DNA of 64,000 bases from an uncultured Paracoccaceae bacterium (GCA_947503775.1 CANNFE010000003.1:1-64000); one strand, 5' to 3'; positions 41,987-51,024 are shown, counted from the first letter of the stretch. The notes: generated from the sequence alone by a model not told the origin. A program made the numbers and translations.

Positions 41987-42928
41987 TCAGGCCGTCCGCT
42001 TTGCGAACTTGGTATAAAGCTGCACGACGGCGTTCATATCCTTGAGCATCGTGTTGAGCATCTGAAAGGTATCGGCTTGTTCCTCGCTGGTGAGCGTCTC
42101 ACCTGCGATCAGGCGGTCGAGATAGGCCTTAACCTCGATCCAGTCGTCATTGACGAGATCAAGACCGGCGACGATTTCTGGTGTCGGGGGCGGATTGATC
42201 CCGGCATCCGGAAAGCCCGAGATCAGGGCGTTCAAGGATGTCTCGAAGAGAGACATCGTGCCCTGAAGTGTGTCGGTCGAGGCTTGCGCGGCCCCATCGC
42301 TCCACAGGTAGCAGGCTTCTTTGGAGATCTTCTGGCTGAGCATCCGCTGGCGGCCGGAGATGTCGACCAGCATGGCATCGGATTGAAGCATGGCCGCCGG
42401 ATCGGAATATTGTCCTGAAATCTCGCTGACCAGCAGTTTGGCCCGCTCCAGCAGCGGCATGTTGCCTGCAAAGATCACCTCGATCTCGGCTTTGGACAAA
42501 CCATTGGCCGCGATGCCCTCGGCCGCCTGTTTGATCGGGGCCCATTCGGTGCGCAATTCCTCGATGGCAAAGAGCGTCTTACGCCGTTCTTCGGCGCCGA
42601 TGATGTTCAGATCCGTATTCCCGATCTCGAGCGCTGTCGCGATCAGTTCGAATTCGGCGACGGTGGCATGGAGGATCTGTTTTGCGGCGTCGGGATCGTT
42701 GTCTGCCGCAAGATTGCAGGCCGCAGCCGCAATGCGCTGAGACAGCATCCGCAGCTTACCCGAGGAATCGACGCGTTCGCTCGCCCCGACATCCTCGACC
42801 AGCTGAGCCTCTAGCAGCTGTTCAGAGCCCTGTTCGGCGGGCGCTGCGGTCGTGATGAAGGAAAGCGCGATGGCAGTGCAGCCGAGCCTCATCGCGGGCC
42901 GGGTCAGACGGGCACTAGAAAACACCAT
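41987..42928 (-). CDS. Exported protein with two PilJ-type sensor modules
   Basis: A 313-residue protein. The ATG at 42928 follows AGGAG and gives a signal peptide cleaved after TTAAPA. Two helical modules each carry the same core: GKLRMLSQRIAAAACNL near residue 55 and GRQRMLSQKISKEACYL near 190, the pattern of the N-terminal sensing domain of PilJ and NarX-like receptors. No transmembrane signalling or methyl-accepting part follows, so it is a free or loosely attached periplasmic double sensor. It ends the leftward run of the kinase/GTPase region but has its own leader of 221 nt. Confidence 0.82.
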   Translation of the reverse strand: MVFSSARLTRPAMRLGCTAIALSFITTAAPAEQGSEQLLEAQLVEDVGASERVDSSGKLRMLSQRIAAAACNLAADNDPDAAKQILHATVAEFELIATALEIGNTDLNIIGAEERRKTLFAIEELRTEWAPIKQAAEGIAANGLSKAEIEVIFAGNMPLLERAKLLVSEISGQYSDPAAMLQSDAMLVDISGRQRMLSQKISKEACYLWSDGAAQASTDTLQGTMSLFETSLNALISGFPDAGINPPPTPEIVAGLDLVNDDWIEVKAYLDRLIAGETLTSEEQADTFQMLNTMLKDMNAVVQLYTKFAKRTA

Positions 42929-43112
42929 GTGAATACTCCTGAGCAGACGGCCCTGAACCAACATGGGGGACGGCCGATGCGAGACGTTCGTTGATCGATT
43001 GAGATATCGATTTTACGTCAAGATTGAGATGTGAACCGCGCGGCCTTATGGCGTGTCCCTGCAATTGGACACAGCTGCCTTGGGGCTTTGCCGTTCGGGC
43101 TGGGCATGCAGA

Positions 43113-43140
43113 CCGCACGGCAGGATGTGCCGCCGTGCGG
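43113..43140 (-). terminator. Hairpin after the binding-protein/OmpA gene
   Basis: CCGCACGGC and GCCGTGCGG form a perfect 9-bp stem with a ten-base loop, beginning nine bases after the stop codon. No U-run follows, so it is a terminator-like or stabilising structure. Confidence 0.5.
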
Positions 43141-43149
43141 GGGCTGCGG

Positions 43150-44736
43150 TCAGGCGGCGTCGCGGATCCAGATTTCGACCCGCCGGTTGATCTCTCGTCC
43201 GCGCTCGCTGGTGTTGCAGGTTGCGGGAGAAATCTCGCCGAAGCCGGTGGCGGAAATCGTGATATCGCTCAGATCGTCCCCGCCTGCGGCCCGAAGCTGG
43301 CGGGCGATCTCTTCGGCCCGAACCCGCGAAAGCTCGCGATTGCTTTCGAAGGCTCCGACATCATCGGTGAACCCGACGACGAGAACCTCGGCCCCCGAAT
43401 TCCCGTCTTTGAGATAGCTCACGAGCCGCGCCATATCGATTGCGCCTCGCTCGTCCAGGCGCGATGAGCCTGTGCGAAACCGGAAGGTGGTGGAGAGCCG
43501 GTCGTAATCGACCATTTCCGACAGCATTTCCCGCATCACACCGCCTTCGAAGTCATCGACAGTCGGATCGAGAAGCGCGCGCGCTCGGCTGCTGTCTAGG
43601 TCCTGCGCCTTGCGCTTGACCCCCAGATTGATGAAGCCCGATTTGGCGATCACGCCGTCCGCTTCGGAGGAAAGCGAATATTTCAGGAATTCCGATGTCG
43701 CCTCGTCCAGCGTGTCGACGCGATTATAGAGGTAAAGGCGGCGCTGAAGGGCATATTCCTCGGTTTTTGCGGAAAACTCATCCGGGTTCATCTGCAGCCC
43801 GCATTCGTTGACGAGCGTGATTGGCTTGGCCCCGCGCTGAAACGCATAGCCGACGAACCCGATGGCGCCCTCATCCGCGTTGACGGCGGTCGCCATGTCG
43901 TTGTTGCTGCCCGTGATCTGGGCCTGCGGCGCAACGCGGGGGGTGTCGTCTCCGAAGATTCGGCTTTCAAAGACAGACCGTGTGCCGCTTCCGTCGGGCC
44001 GCGTCATGACGTTGATCGGGCCAGCCTGGCCGCCGACATCGGCCCAGTCGGTCACATCGCCCGAATAGATCGCCTGAAGCTCGTTCAGGGTCAGCGATTC
44101 GATCGGGTTTTCGGGATGGGTGATCACCACAAGGCTGTCGATTGCGACGATATTTTCCTGGTTGGGGCTGACCATGTTACCGGCGCCCGCATCGCGCAGC
44201 GCGCGCGCTTCGGCGGGGCGGATCCGGCGCGAGGCCATCCCGACCTGGGCCTCTTTCGCAAGCAGCGCCTCGAAGGCGCGGCTGGACGTCTTGGAGTCCA
44301 CGAGGACCTTTACCATTTCATCGCCGAAGCCCCCATCGCCGACAAAGGTGGCAAGGATCTCGCCCTCGGTTTCGGTGGTGCTGATCGATGCTTCGGCATC
44401 GAGAAAGGACGCGTATCCGGACAGCATCAATGGCATGAGGCCAAGGCCGACCGTATCAGAGCCCTGAATGACGACATCGGCCGATGCGGTATCGAAGCTT
44501 GGACAAGCGGCGCCTTCGCACCGGACCCGGGCCGAGCTGACGCGCAGATCGCCGAGCGCTGTGCGAATGATGTAGTTGTTATCGGAGAACTCGATAAATT
44601 CACCGACCAGATTGACCGTTCCATCCTCAGATTTCAGGGCAACCTGATCAGCGGCTGCAAATGTCGGGGCCATGACGGCACCCGCGATTGCGATGGGATA
44701 TGCCAAAGGGCTCCCCCGTCCCTTGAAAAAACTCAT
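43150..44736 (-). CDS. Phosphate-binding-protein-like domain fused to OmpA domain
   Basis: A 528-residue exported protein (signal peptide ending near FAAA). Residues ~25-85 form a small domain with GEFIEFSDNNYIIRTALGDL and a C-x4-C pair. Residues ~85-390 resemble a PstS-type periplasmic binding protein (IQGSDTVGLGLMP, MTRPDGSGTRSVFES, GAIGFVGYAF). Residues ~410-528 are an OmpA-like peptidoglycan-binding domain (VVGFTDDVGAFESNRELSRV, and the ending GREINRRVEIWI). The protein probably binds a phosphate-like ligand while fixed to the cell wall. A promoter and 130-nt leader precede it, and GGAG lies six bases before the ATG. Confidence 0.88.
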   Translation of the reverse strand: MSFFKGRGSPLAYPIAIAGAVMAPTFAAADQVALKSEDGTVNLVGEFIEFSDNNYIIRTALGDLRVSSARVRCEGAACPSFDTASADVVIQGSDTVGLGLMPLMLSGYASFLDAEASISTTETEGEILATFVGDGGFGDEMVKVLVDSKTSSRAFEALLAKEAQVGMASRRIRPAEARALRDAGAGNMVSPNQENIVAIDSLVVITHPENPIESLTLNELQAIYSGDVTDWADVGGQAGPINVMTRPDGSGTRSVFESRIFGDDTPRVAPQAQITGSNNDMATAVNADEGAIGFVGYAFQRGAKPITLVNECGLQMNPDEFSAKTEEYALQRRLYLYNRVDTLDEATSEFLKYSLSSEADGVIAKSGFINLGVKRKAQDLDSSRARALLDPTVDDFEGGVMREMLSEMVDYDRLSTTFRFRTGSSRLDERGAIDMARLVSYLKDGNSGAEVLVVGFTDDVGAFESNRELSRVRAEEIARQLRAAGGDDLSDITISATGFGEISPATCNTSERGREINRRVEIWIRDAA

Positions 44737-44876
44737 ACTTCTCTCCTCGTCAATAACGAGACGAGATCAGCCTGCCGTCCAGGCGAACACACTATTTACC
44801 GAACGATGATCTGAGTTCCCGTCTCCTCCCTCTCCGGCCCTGATGAACTGCTTCAATTGTGAAGAAATTCGGGCCA

Positions 44877-44906
44877 ATTATAGCTATAGTTGAGGATAAG
44901 TGTTAA
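44877..44906 (-). promoter_or_regulatory. Promoter of the binding-protein/OmpA gene
   Basis: On the minus strand TTAACA (44906-44901), 18 bases, then TATAAT (44882-44877) fit -35 and -10 boxes very well for this GC-rich genome, inside an AT-rich stretch. The transcript would carry a leader of about 130 nt with an inverted repeat (44746-44765) touching the ribosome binding site. Confidence 0.6.
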
Positions 44907-44981
44907 CAAAATAAGCAAAAGTCATAGGATTTGCCGGAAATTGAGACTTTTCTCGCGCCCCGATTTTTCCCTGACTTTGCC

Positions 44982-45779
44982 TCAACCTTGGGTTTCGGAC
45001 CACGCGGAAAGGATCGATCCGAGTGTTTCGGCGCGAAAAAGGAGGACGGCCGCCTCTTCCTCGGTCTCTGCGAAGCCGACCTGAAAGGCGTCGGGACCTG
45101 AATGTCCGCAGATTGCCAGACGGGCCTCGGGCAGGCCTCGCCGGATGCCGGAGATGCCCACCGTCAAGGCCGGGCCGGTCGATTTGAGGATCTTCTTGAG
45201 GTCGCTGCTGTGGTCTGTTCCCCCGGTCTCTTCGACCTTGCCGTCCGGAGTGCGGCGCACCGATGCCTCAAGATGGCGGCCGCAGATCTGCAGGAAAGTG
45301 CCAAGCGGCGATCCGGGTTCTGCGTTCAGATCGACCGACCAGGCTTGCGCCAGTGACTGCACGGAAAGACCGCTTTCCACCTGACTGCCGGGACGCTCCG
45401 TTTCAGCGGTGCGTATCGTGACCGGACCGGAGGCATTTTCGAAACGATTCATAAGCGCGGTCAGCGCCGCAAGCTGAGCGCGGTCGCCGGTCTCCAGAGG
45501 CGTCATCTCGAGATCTTTGGTCTCGGACGTGGCGATATCCTCGCTGGTTTCAGCGATGCCGAGCAGGCGGCGCCCGGCGACAATAAGCGCGAGCATCGTC
45601 TCTGCTCGCTGGAAGATCAGCTTGCGCAGCAGGACCGTCTCATCAATTTCGGTGAGCATCGCCTGCAGGGGCGGCGGGATAATACCGCGCGACAGAACAC
45701 GCGCCCCGTCCTCGCGATATTGCGTCGAGGTCGCCGCCAGGGCCGCGAGTTTGCGCGCGATATCTTCGTTTTCGTCCAT
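44982..45779 (-). CDS. Unknown protein of the kinase/GTPase cluster
   Basis: A 265-residue soluble protein without signal peptide or membrane segment. It starts MDENEDIARKLAALAATSTQ and has a helical first half (LLRKLIFQRAETMLALIVAG) and a mixed second half containing a segment VGISGIRRGLPEARLAICG. No family is recognised. It is the last gene of the run that starts with the kinase, 33 nt after the small roadblock-like gene, and precedes a promoter for the next gene. Its place suggests a regulatory or adaptor subunit of the system. Confidence 0.7.
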   Translation of the reverse strand: MDENEDIARKLAALAATSTQYREDGARVLSRGIIPPPLQAMLTEIDETVLLRKLIFQRAETMLALIVAGRRLLGIAETSEDIATSETKDLEMTPLETGDRAQLAALTALMNRFENASGPVTIRTAETERPGSQVESGLSVQSLAQAWSVDLNAEPGSPLGTFLQICGRHLEASVRRTPDGKVEETGGTDHSSDLKKILKSTGPALTVGISGIRRGLPEARLAICGHSGPDAFQVGFAETEEEAAVLLFRAETLGSILSAWSETQG

Positions 45780-45812
45780 GGGATCAGATGTAGGCCGATT
45801 TGAGGAGATGCC

Positions 45813-46193
45813 TCATGCAACCTCTCCGCTGCTGATCCGGTCGAGACTGGGCCGCGCGGCGGCGAGCAAGCGGGCGGTGTCGACCTCGGGGCTGCAAAGG
45901 AGGCATAACAGATCGGCCGGCTCGTTCGTCGCCCTTAGAAAAAGCGTTATTCCATCGGGGGTTGCCGTCACCGCCGTATCGGCGGAATCCCCGGTCACCG
46001 ACAAGGCAGAGCTGCCCCCTGCCCCTTCGAAGAGCAACGACGCCTCGGCGCAAAGCGCATCGAGCGCCTCCTGACGGAGGATCTTGCGGCTGCTCGTGAC
46101 AAGGACCATACGGGCCGACAGATCCGCAAAGGCGATGGCACTACATTCGGGAAACTGCTCTCTCAAGCTGTCAAGGTCGTCCGATATGCTCAT
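45813..46193 (-). CDS. Small protein, possibly roadblock/LC7-like
   Basis: A 126-residue protein (ATG at 46193; an ATG at 46202 would add three residues). The pattern FPECSAIAFADLSARMVLVT, then a helix with ALDALCAEASLLF, then a strand DGITLFLRA and a last helix, fits the alternating strand/helix order of roadblock/LC7 domains such as MglB. That reading is by fold pattern and is not certain. It lies 72 nt behind a GTPase gene, which is of interest because roadblock proteins often regulate small GTPases. Confidence 0.6.
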   Translation of the reverse strand: MSISDDLDSLREQFPECSAIAFADLSARMVLVTSSRKILRQEALDALCAEASLLFEGAGGSSALSVTGDSADTAVTATPDGITLFLRATNEPADLLCLLCSPEVDTARLLAAARPSLDRISSGEVA

Positions 46194-46265
46194 GGATACC
46201 ATTACCGAGGGGGTCTGCTCCCCTCGCATATGTCAAACGGACAGCGTTTGAAACCCCGGGCTCTC

Positions 46266-47321
46266 TTACCGCTCTCTTGACGCGGCTTCGGCATCGTCGT
46301 CGGGCTTGGTCTCGGCAAAAGTGGACCGCAGACCGGACAGTTCGGCCGCCGGACGCGTCGTGCGATCAGGGTCCGGCTGGGCTTCTGCCCCGATCTTGAG
46401 CGCGCCTGCGGTATCGACCGCATCGCGGCGGGGACGGGCCGTTCGCTCGCCGGTTGCACGAACGCGGCGCGGCGTGACGATGTCTTCTTCGCGCACTGCT
46501 TTGAGCGCACCGGGCTTGGATTGCTTGAGCGGCTGGATCCGGCGGGTCTGCTGCGGCGGCAGACGGGATTCGGGCGGCTCTGCGGTATAGAGCGGGGCCA
46601 TGCTGCGCGAGACAACCTCGGTCAGGCGCATGACCAGATCGATCAGGTGATCGGCGAAGGCATTCGCGCCGCTGGCCGCCCATTTCGCCTCGTCCTCGCC
46701 TGCAGCAAGCGCTTGGGTGAGGGAAATCGGAAAGATCGCTTCGAACATGCCTTCGGTTTCGCGTTTGACGCGGCCCAGAACGCGGTTGCGGTCACGATCG
46801 GTGAGCAGCTTGTCCCAGCGGGTGATCAGAAGCGCGCTTCGGGCCCGTACATTCGCCGGCATCGTTTCCCAGACGCCCGCCTCGCTTTGGCGCCAGGCCT
46901 GCGTGGCATGGGTACACCAGAGAACGGCATCGACCTCGGACAGCATGCGCTGCCACACATCGGCCGACATGTTCGGGTCGGAAATGCCGGGAAAATCAAT
47001 CAGATCGCAAACTTCGAGGATGTCCGCCTCGAGGAACAGGCGAATGACGCGCGTCTCTTCGACCGGGATCTGTCCGATATTCGAGAGCGAGACCTCGTAA
47101 AGCTCTCCGTCTACCGTTTCGCGATAGGCGGGGTCGGTTCCATGAGCAATCCAGACCGGCGACAGGCGGGTCGCGGTCACCTTTTCGGGCAGCGGGCGGG
47201 CGCCGAGCAGAAGGTTGGAAAGCGTGCTTTTACCCGCGCTGAACTCTCCCATCAGCGCGATGCGCGGCTTTCTCGATTTCCCGGACGTGTCCGCGATCGT
47301 CTGCATTCCGGTTTCGCTCAT
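46266..47321 (-). CDS. Dynamin-family-like GTPase, short form
   Basis: A 351-residue P-loop GTPase. Motifs: G1 GEFSAGKST (about 25-33), a switch threonine in KVTATRLSP, G3 DFPG (109-112), and G4 TRWDK (167-171). The residues after about 245 are a charged, probably disordered tail rich in Arg, Pro, Glu and Asp. GEFSAGKST is the loop typical of bacterial dynamin-like proteins. The stalk and assembly regions of a full dynamin are missing, so it may work with the long GTPase encoded three bases upstream. Confidence 0.85.
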   Translation of the reverse strand: MSETGMQTIADTSGKSRKPRIALMGEFSAGKSTLSNLLLGARPLPEKVTATRLSPVWIAHGTDPAYRETVDGELYEVSLSNIGQIPVEETRVIRLFLEADILEVCDLIDFPGISDPNMSADVWQRMLSEVDAVLWCTHATQAWRQSEAGVWETMPANVRARSALLITRWDKLLTDRDRNRVLGRVKRETEGMFEAIFPISLTQALAAGEDEAKWAASGANAFADHLIDLVMRLTEVVSRSMAPLYTAEPPESRLPPQQTRRIQPLKQSKPGALKAVREEDIVTPRRVRATGERTARPRRDAVDTAGALKIGAEAQPDPDRTTRPAAELSGLRSTFAETKPDDDAEAASRER

Positions 47322-47324
47322 GGC

Positions 47325-49412
47325 CTAAGCCTCGACCTGCTCTTCGGTCTGAACGCCGCCCAGTTCCTCGTACATGATGCCGAGAAGCTCGTCGCGTTCC
47401 TGCTGGGCGGTGACGCCAAAGAGGCTGTTGAGCTCATCCAGGCTGACATCGGCCTTGTTGCTGATATCCATCAGGATTTCACGCTGCTCATCGATGAAAT
47501 CGTGCAGAACCTCGTCAGCGGCCTGTCTGATTTCCTCGGTCTGCTTTTGCTTGAGCTCTTCGACGATGGGCGAGGTTTCCGCCTCGATCAGCTCGTAAAA
47601 GCTTTCGGCGAAGGCGCGGTACCCCTTACGGCGCTGCCACCAGCCTTTCCACCATGCCGTCTGAAGATCGAGCGCGATGGTCTGACCAAGCGAGACCGGC
47701 GCCGGAACGGGCGGAGCGCTCGGGGGCGAAATCGTGAACCCCTCGACCGAGACGCCGCAGACATCCTTATAGGTCGCGGCAGCGTCGAAGGCGGCTTCGG
47801 AGAACACCTTTTCACAGGTGGCCGTGTAGTTGCGGCGCAGCACCTGATAGCTGGAGCGGAGCAGCATTCTGAGGCCGTTCGGGCTGTACTGCCACAGCTC
47901 GTTCTCGCCATGGGTTTCCAGATGCGTGATCAGCGATTCGAGCGCGCGGTCGAGGAACCGCTTGTGCGATTGGTCGATCCGGCTTGAGAACTGTTTGAAG
48001 ACGTTGTCGAGCCGTTCGTGCAGGACCTTGGAGGCGTTCACCTCGATCAGGTCGAGCCGTTCCTTGAGCGCGGTTTTGTCCAGCGGGGCGATCGTATCGC
48101 TCTCCAGACGCATGGAGACGACCTTGGACGAGGTCATCAGGCCGTTGACGACGTTGAGCGCGCTTTTGCGAACGTTTTCGAGAATGTCACGACCGGGTCC
48201 TTCGATCACCCGCTCGGAGAGCGCGTCGAAGAGGTGCGGAATGCCGGACAGTTGCCAGACCAGTTCGGCCGGCGAGAGGCTGGCGGCCGCATCGCCGAGC
48301 ATGACCTCGGCCCAGTTGAACATCGCGTTGGCGCTGTCGTCGACAATCTCGTGCAGGTCGCCGGAAACGGCCATATTAGCCCAATACGCGCTGCCGAAGA
48401 CGATTTCTGGATTCTCCGGCCCGTCATTGGCGGCGAGCGTTTCGAGGATACTTTCGCGGATTTCGAGGATCTGGGTGCTCGGCTCGGACAGCTCGTCAAT
48501 CCGGTTGACAAAGATCACCACCTCGCGCGCCTTGATGTTCGAGATGAGGCGCATCAGCGCCATATCCATCGAGGTCAGCGCCTGGTGGGCGGAAAGGACC
48601 ACGACGCAGATGCGGCTGTCGCGAAGGGCGTTAATCGTGACCTGCTCGCGCATCATGAACGTGTCGTTCACACCCGGCGTGTCGCGGAAGCAAAGTGGGA
48701 TCGGGAATTCGTCCTGTTCGAGATAGAGGTCGGCGGATTTGGTGATGTCGGCAAAGCGGCCCTGCTGATCGCGGATGCTTTCCTCGTCGAAATCGTCGCC
48801 CATGCAGACGTAGCGCTGAACGAGCGCCTCATCGATATGGCCGTAATCGTGCTTTTGACCGAGAAGGAGTTCGAACTTGCGGCCCAGACGTTCCTTGGTC
48901 TTTTCGCGCATATAGGCGATTTGCTGGCGGACTTTCTCAAGTTCATCATCGGCGCCGGCGCGGCTGGACAATTCTCCGAGGCGGCCACCGTTTTCGACAA
49001 GGTGGTCCCATTCGTTGCGGTCGAAGAATTGGAAGGACGCCATCGGGCTGTCCTCGGATTCGGGGGCGTTCATGTGCAGCGACGTGACAACGGAGGTCCA
49101 CGGGTTGACGTCCGCAGGCAGGAATTCCGGGCGGCCGATCATGGCGTTGACGAGCGATGTCTTGCCCGCCTTGATCTGGCCAATCATGGCGATGCTGGGT
49201 TCGATCCCCCTAAGCGTCCGCGACAATTTGCGCGTCTTCTTGGCAACCTCATCCCCGCCGATTTCCGCGATCGTGCTGAGCGTATCCTCAAGGTCGGCGA
49301 TCTCGGCGCGGAAATCCTCGAGCTTATCAAGGCCAATAGAGAGCAAAGCCGTTTGCGGCTTTGCCTTCGGCTTTACGATATCCATCGTCTGTGGCTGGCT
49401 CAGGTCTTTCAT
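47325..49412 (-). CDS. Dynamin-like GTPase, long form
   Basis: A 695-residue protein. The ATG at 49412 is chosen because GGAG lies six bases before it. Motifs: G1 GQIKAGKTSLVNAMIG near residue 78, a switch threonine in NPWTSVVT, G3 FRDTPGVND, and G4 FVNRIDEL. The rest is largely helical (KTALKERLDLIEVNASKVLH, HLETHGENELWQ, then a Pro-rich turn and AWWKGWWQRRKGYRAF with Trp-rich amphipathic character that may contact membrane). Domain order fits bacterial dynamin-like proteins that remodel membranes. The next gene, also a GTPase, starts three bases after its stop. Confidence 0.86.
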   Translation of the reverse strand: MKDLSQPQTMDIVKPKAKPQTALLSIGLDKLEDFRAEIADLEDTLSTIAEIGGDEVAKKTRKLSRTLRGIEPSIAMIGQIKAGKTSLVNAMIGRPEFLPADVNPWTSVVTSLHMNAPESEDSPMASFQFFDRNEWDHLVENGGRLGELSSRAGADDELEKVRQQIAYMREKTKERLGRKFELLLGQKHDYGHIDEALVQRYVCMGDDFDEESIRDQQGRFADITKSADLYLEQDEFPIPLCFRDTPGVNDTFMMREQVTINALRDSRICVVVLSAHQALTSMDMALMRLISNIKAREVVIFVNRIDELSEPSTQILEIRESILETLAANDGPENPEIVFGSAYWANMAVSGDLHEIVDDSANAMFNWAEVMLGDAAASLSPAELVWQLSGIPHLFDALSERVIEGPGRDILENVRKSALNVVNGLMTSSKVVSMRLESDTIAPLDKTALKERLDLIEVNASKVLHERLDNVFKQFSSRIDQSHKRFLDRALESLITHLETHGENELWQYSPNGLRMLLRSSYQVLRRNYTATCEKVFSEAAFDAAATYKDVCGVSVEGFTISPPSAPPVPAPVSLGQTIALDLQTAWWKGWWQRRKGYRAFAESFYELIEAETSPIVEELKQKQTEEIRQAADEVLHDFIDEQREILMDISNKADVSLDELNSLFGVTAQQERDELLGIMYEELGGVQTEEQVEA

Positions 49413-49581
49413 TTTCTGCTCCATCCTCGATCTTAGTGGCAAATGGCCTACCGATTCGTGAACGACGAACGACAAAACACTAATCAGCCTTGGTTATTCG
49501 CCTCTTTTTTCAAGAAAAACAAGGCTTAAACGTGGCAAGATTGTGTCTGCGCAGTCATCCGCGCCTCGGAAGACGCAACGT
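49413..49581. other. 169-nt gap inside the cluster with AT-rich hairpin
   Basis: No gene was found. On the minus strand TTTTTC-TT-GAAAAA forms a short AT-rich stem nested within GCCTTG...CAAGGC. It may hold a terminator or an internal promoter separating the kinase-phosphatase-GTPase part of the operon from the two dynamin genes. Confidence 0.4.
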
Positions 49582-51024
49582 TCAGGCGGCCAGCCGCGAC
49601 TCGAATTCGCGTTTCATCTGTAGCAGGACCGCCAGCGCTTCGGCTGCAGCATTATCCTGTTTTTCAATTTGCATCAACTGAAGCAGGTCAGCTGCGTCAA
49701 AAGACATCTCGGCGGCCTTGGCCAAGGCCGGATCGTCATGCATGCCGAGCATGCCGAACTGATCGACAAGCTCGTTCGCGATCTCGATCGTCTCGTCGAT
49801 GATCCATTTGGGGGCGGCAGGGCCCATTTTGGGCAATTCGTTGGCCAGCTCCTGCCCTTTATCCGCCAGATAACCCACGGCCTTTTTGAAGGCGTCCCGG
49901 GTTTCGGGATGCAGCTCGACGATGTTGGAGGTGGAAGGCTCGGCGCTGTCTGCCTCTACGGCGACCTCTTCGATGGCTTCCGGTTCGGGCTCAGCCTCCG
50001 GTTTTTCAACGGGCTGGGCGACCTGGACCTGATCAGCGATTCTTAGAAGCATCCGCAGTTCCGATTTCTGGCGCGGGCGTCTGCGGGTTCGGGGGTCCGC
50101 CGATCCAGTATTCTTCTCTTCCGGTTGCGGCTCTTCGGCGGCCGGCTCGGCCAGGCGGGGCGTGGGCTCGGGGGCAGGCGCCGGAGAAACAGTCTTGGAG
50201 AGCGTCTCCTGATACTGGCGCAGCAAAATTCCTGCATTGTCCAAGGCCGATTGGCGGCCCTGCTCGACGATACGGAGGATGGCACCGATCAGCGCGCGAC
50301 CGCCGCTCGAGGTCAGCTTGGCCTTGTCGACGGAGCCGTCGGGCGCGCGCGCGCCAAGCGCCTGAAGCGTGGCGATCGGATAGATCCCCTGGAAATCCTC
50401 AGCTGCCATGGCGGCCAGATCGGCAAGACGATCCTGAAGCGCGCCTGCGGCAGCCAGCTCGTCCGCCTTGCTGATGACCAGAAATGCATGATCCTTGATG
50501 CGGTCAGGCATGGTCGACCAGAGCGCCTGTTCTTCATCGTTGAATGTCTGCGAGCACCAGATCGCGATATCAGTGCGGCGCGTGGCCCAGCCAAGCGCGC
50601 GGCGGCGGTCACTGACCTCAGGGCCCATGACCACCTCGAGGACGGAGATCTTGTCGAGTGCGGGCAACTGCATCTCAAGGCGGACGAAAACCGGAGCGCA
50701 GGCCGCGATTTCGGCGGCATCGATCGGCTCCACCACTTGTTCGGTGCCGTCGCGCAATGTGCAGATCGCGCGGTTCCTGTCGCCTTTGACAACCCAGAGG
50801 CTGGGCATCCGGATGCCTTCGGGAACGACGGAGGCGCCGGTCAGGAAATTCGTGAGGGTGGACTTACCGGTTCCGGGCAAGCCCATGACGGACAGGCGCA
50901 CAGGCTCTCGCAGATGCGACAGGTAGCTTTTGGCCTGCTCGGCGACGGCATCGGGAAAGATCCCGGAGGCCAGTCCCTTGTCGAGGGCGGCGCAGATCTC
51001 CTGTTCGGATCTGGCTGCGCTCAT
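49582..51024 (-). CDS. Third GTPase with long acidic middle region
   Basis: A 480-residue protein. G1 is GLPGTGKSTLTNFL (48-61); G4 is SKADE. The G3 position reads VVMGPEVSDRRR where an ordinary GTPase has DxxG, so hydrolysis may be slow or lost. Residues ~270-355 are a Pro/Glu-rich, probably disordered stretch; the end is a helical domain (PKWIIDETIEIANELVDQFG). Its ATG overlaps the stop of the phosphatase gene by four bases. It is related to the other two GTPases in the cluster only in its P-loop domain. Confidence 0.78.
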   Translation of the reverse strand: MSAARSEQEICAALDKGLASGIFPDAVAEQAKSYLSHLREPVRLSVMGLPGTGKSTLTNFLTGASVVPEGIRMPSLWVVKGDRNRAICTLRDGTEQVVEPIDAAEIAACAPVFVRLEMQLPALDKISVLEVVMGPEVSDRRRALGWATRRTDIAIWCSQTFNDEEQALWSTMPDRIKDHAFLVISKADELAAAGALQDRLADLAAMAAEDFQGIYPIATLQALGARAPDGSVDKAKLTSSGGRALIGAILRIVEQGRQSALDNAGILLRQYQETLSKTVSPAPAPEPTPRLAEPAAEEPQPEEKNTGSADPRTRRRPRQKSELRMLLRIADQVQVAQPVEKPEAEPEPEAIEEVAVEADSAEPSTSNIVELHPETRDAFKKAVGYLADKGQELANELPKMGPAAPKWIIDETIEIANELVDQFGMLGMHDDPALAKAAEMSFDAADLLQLMQIEKQDNAAAEALAVLLQMKREFESRLAA

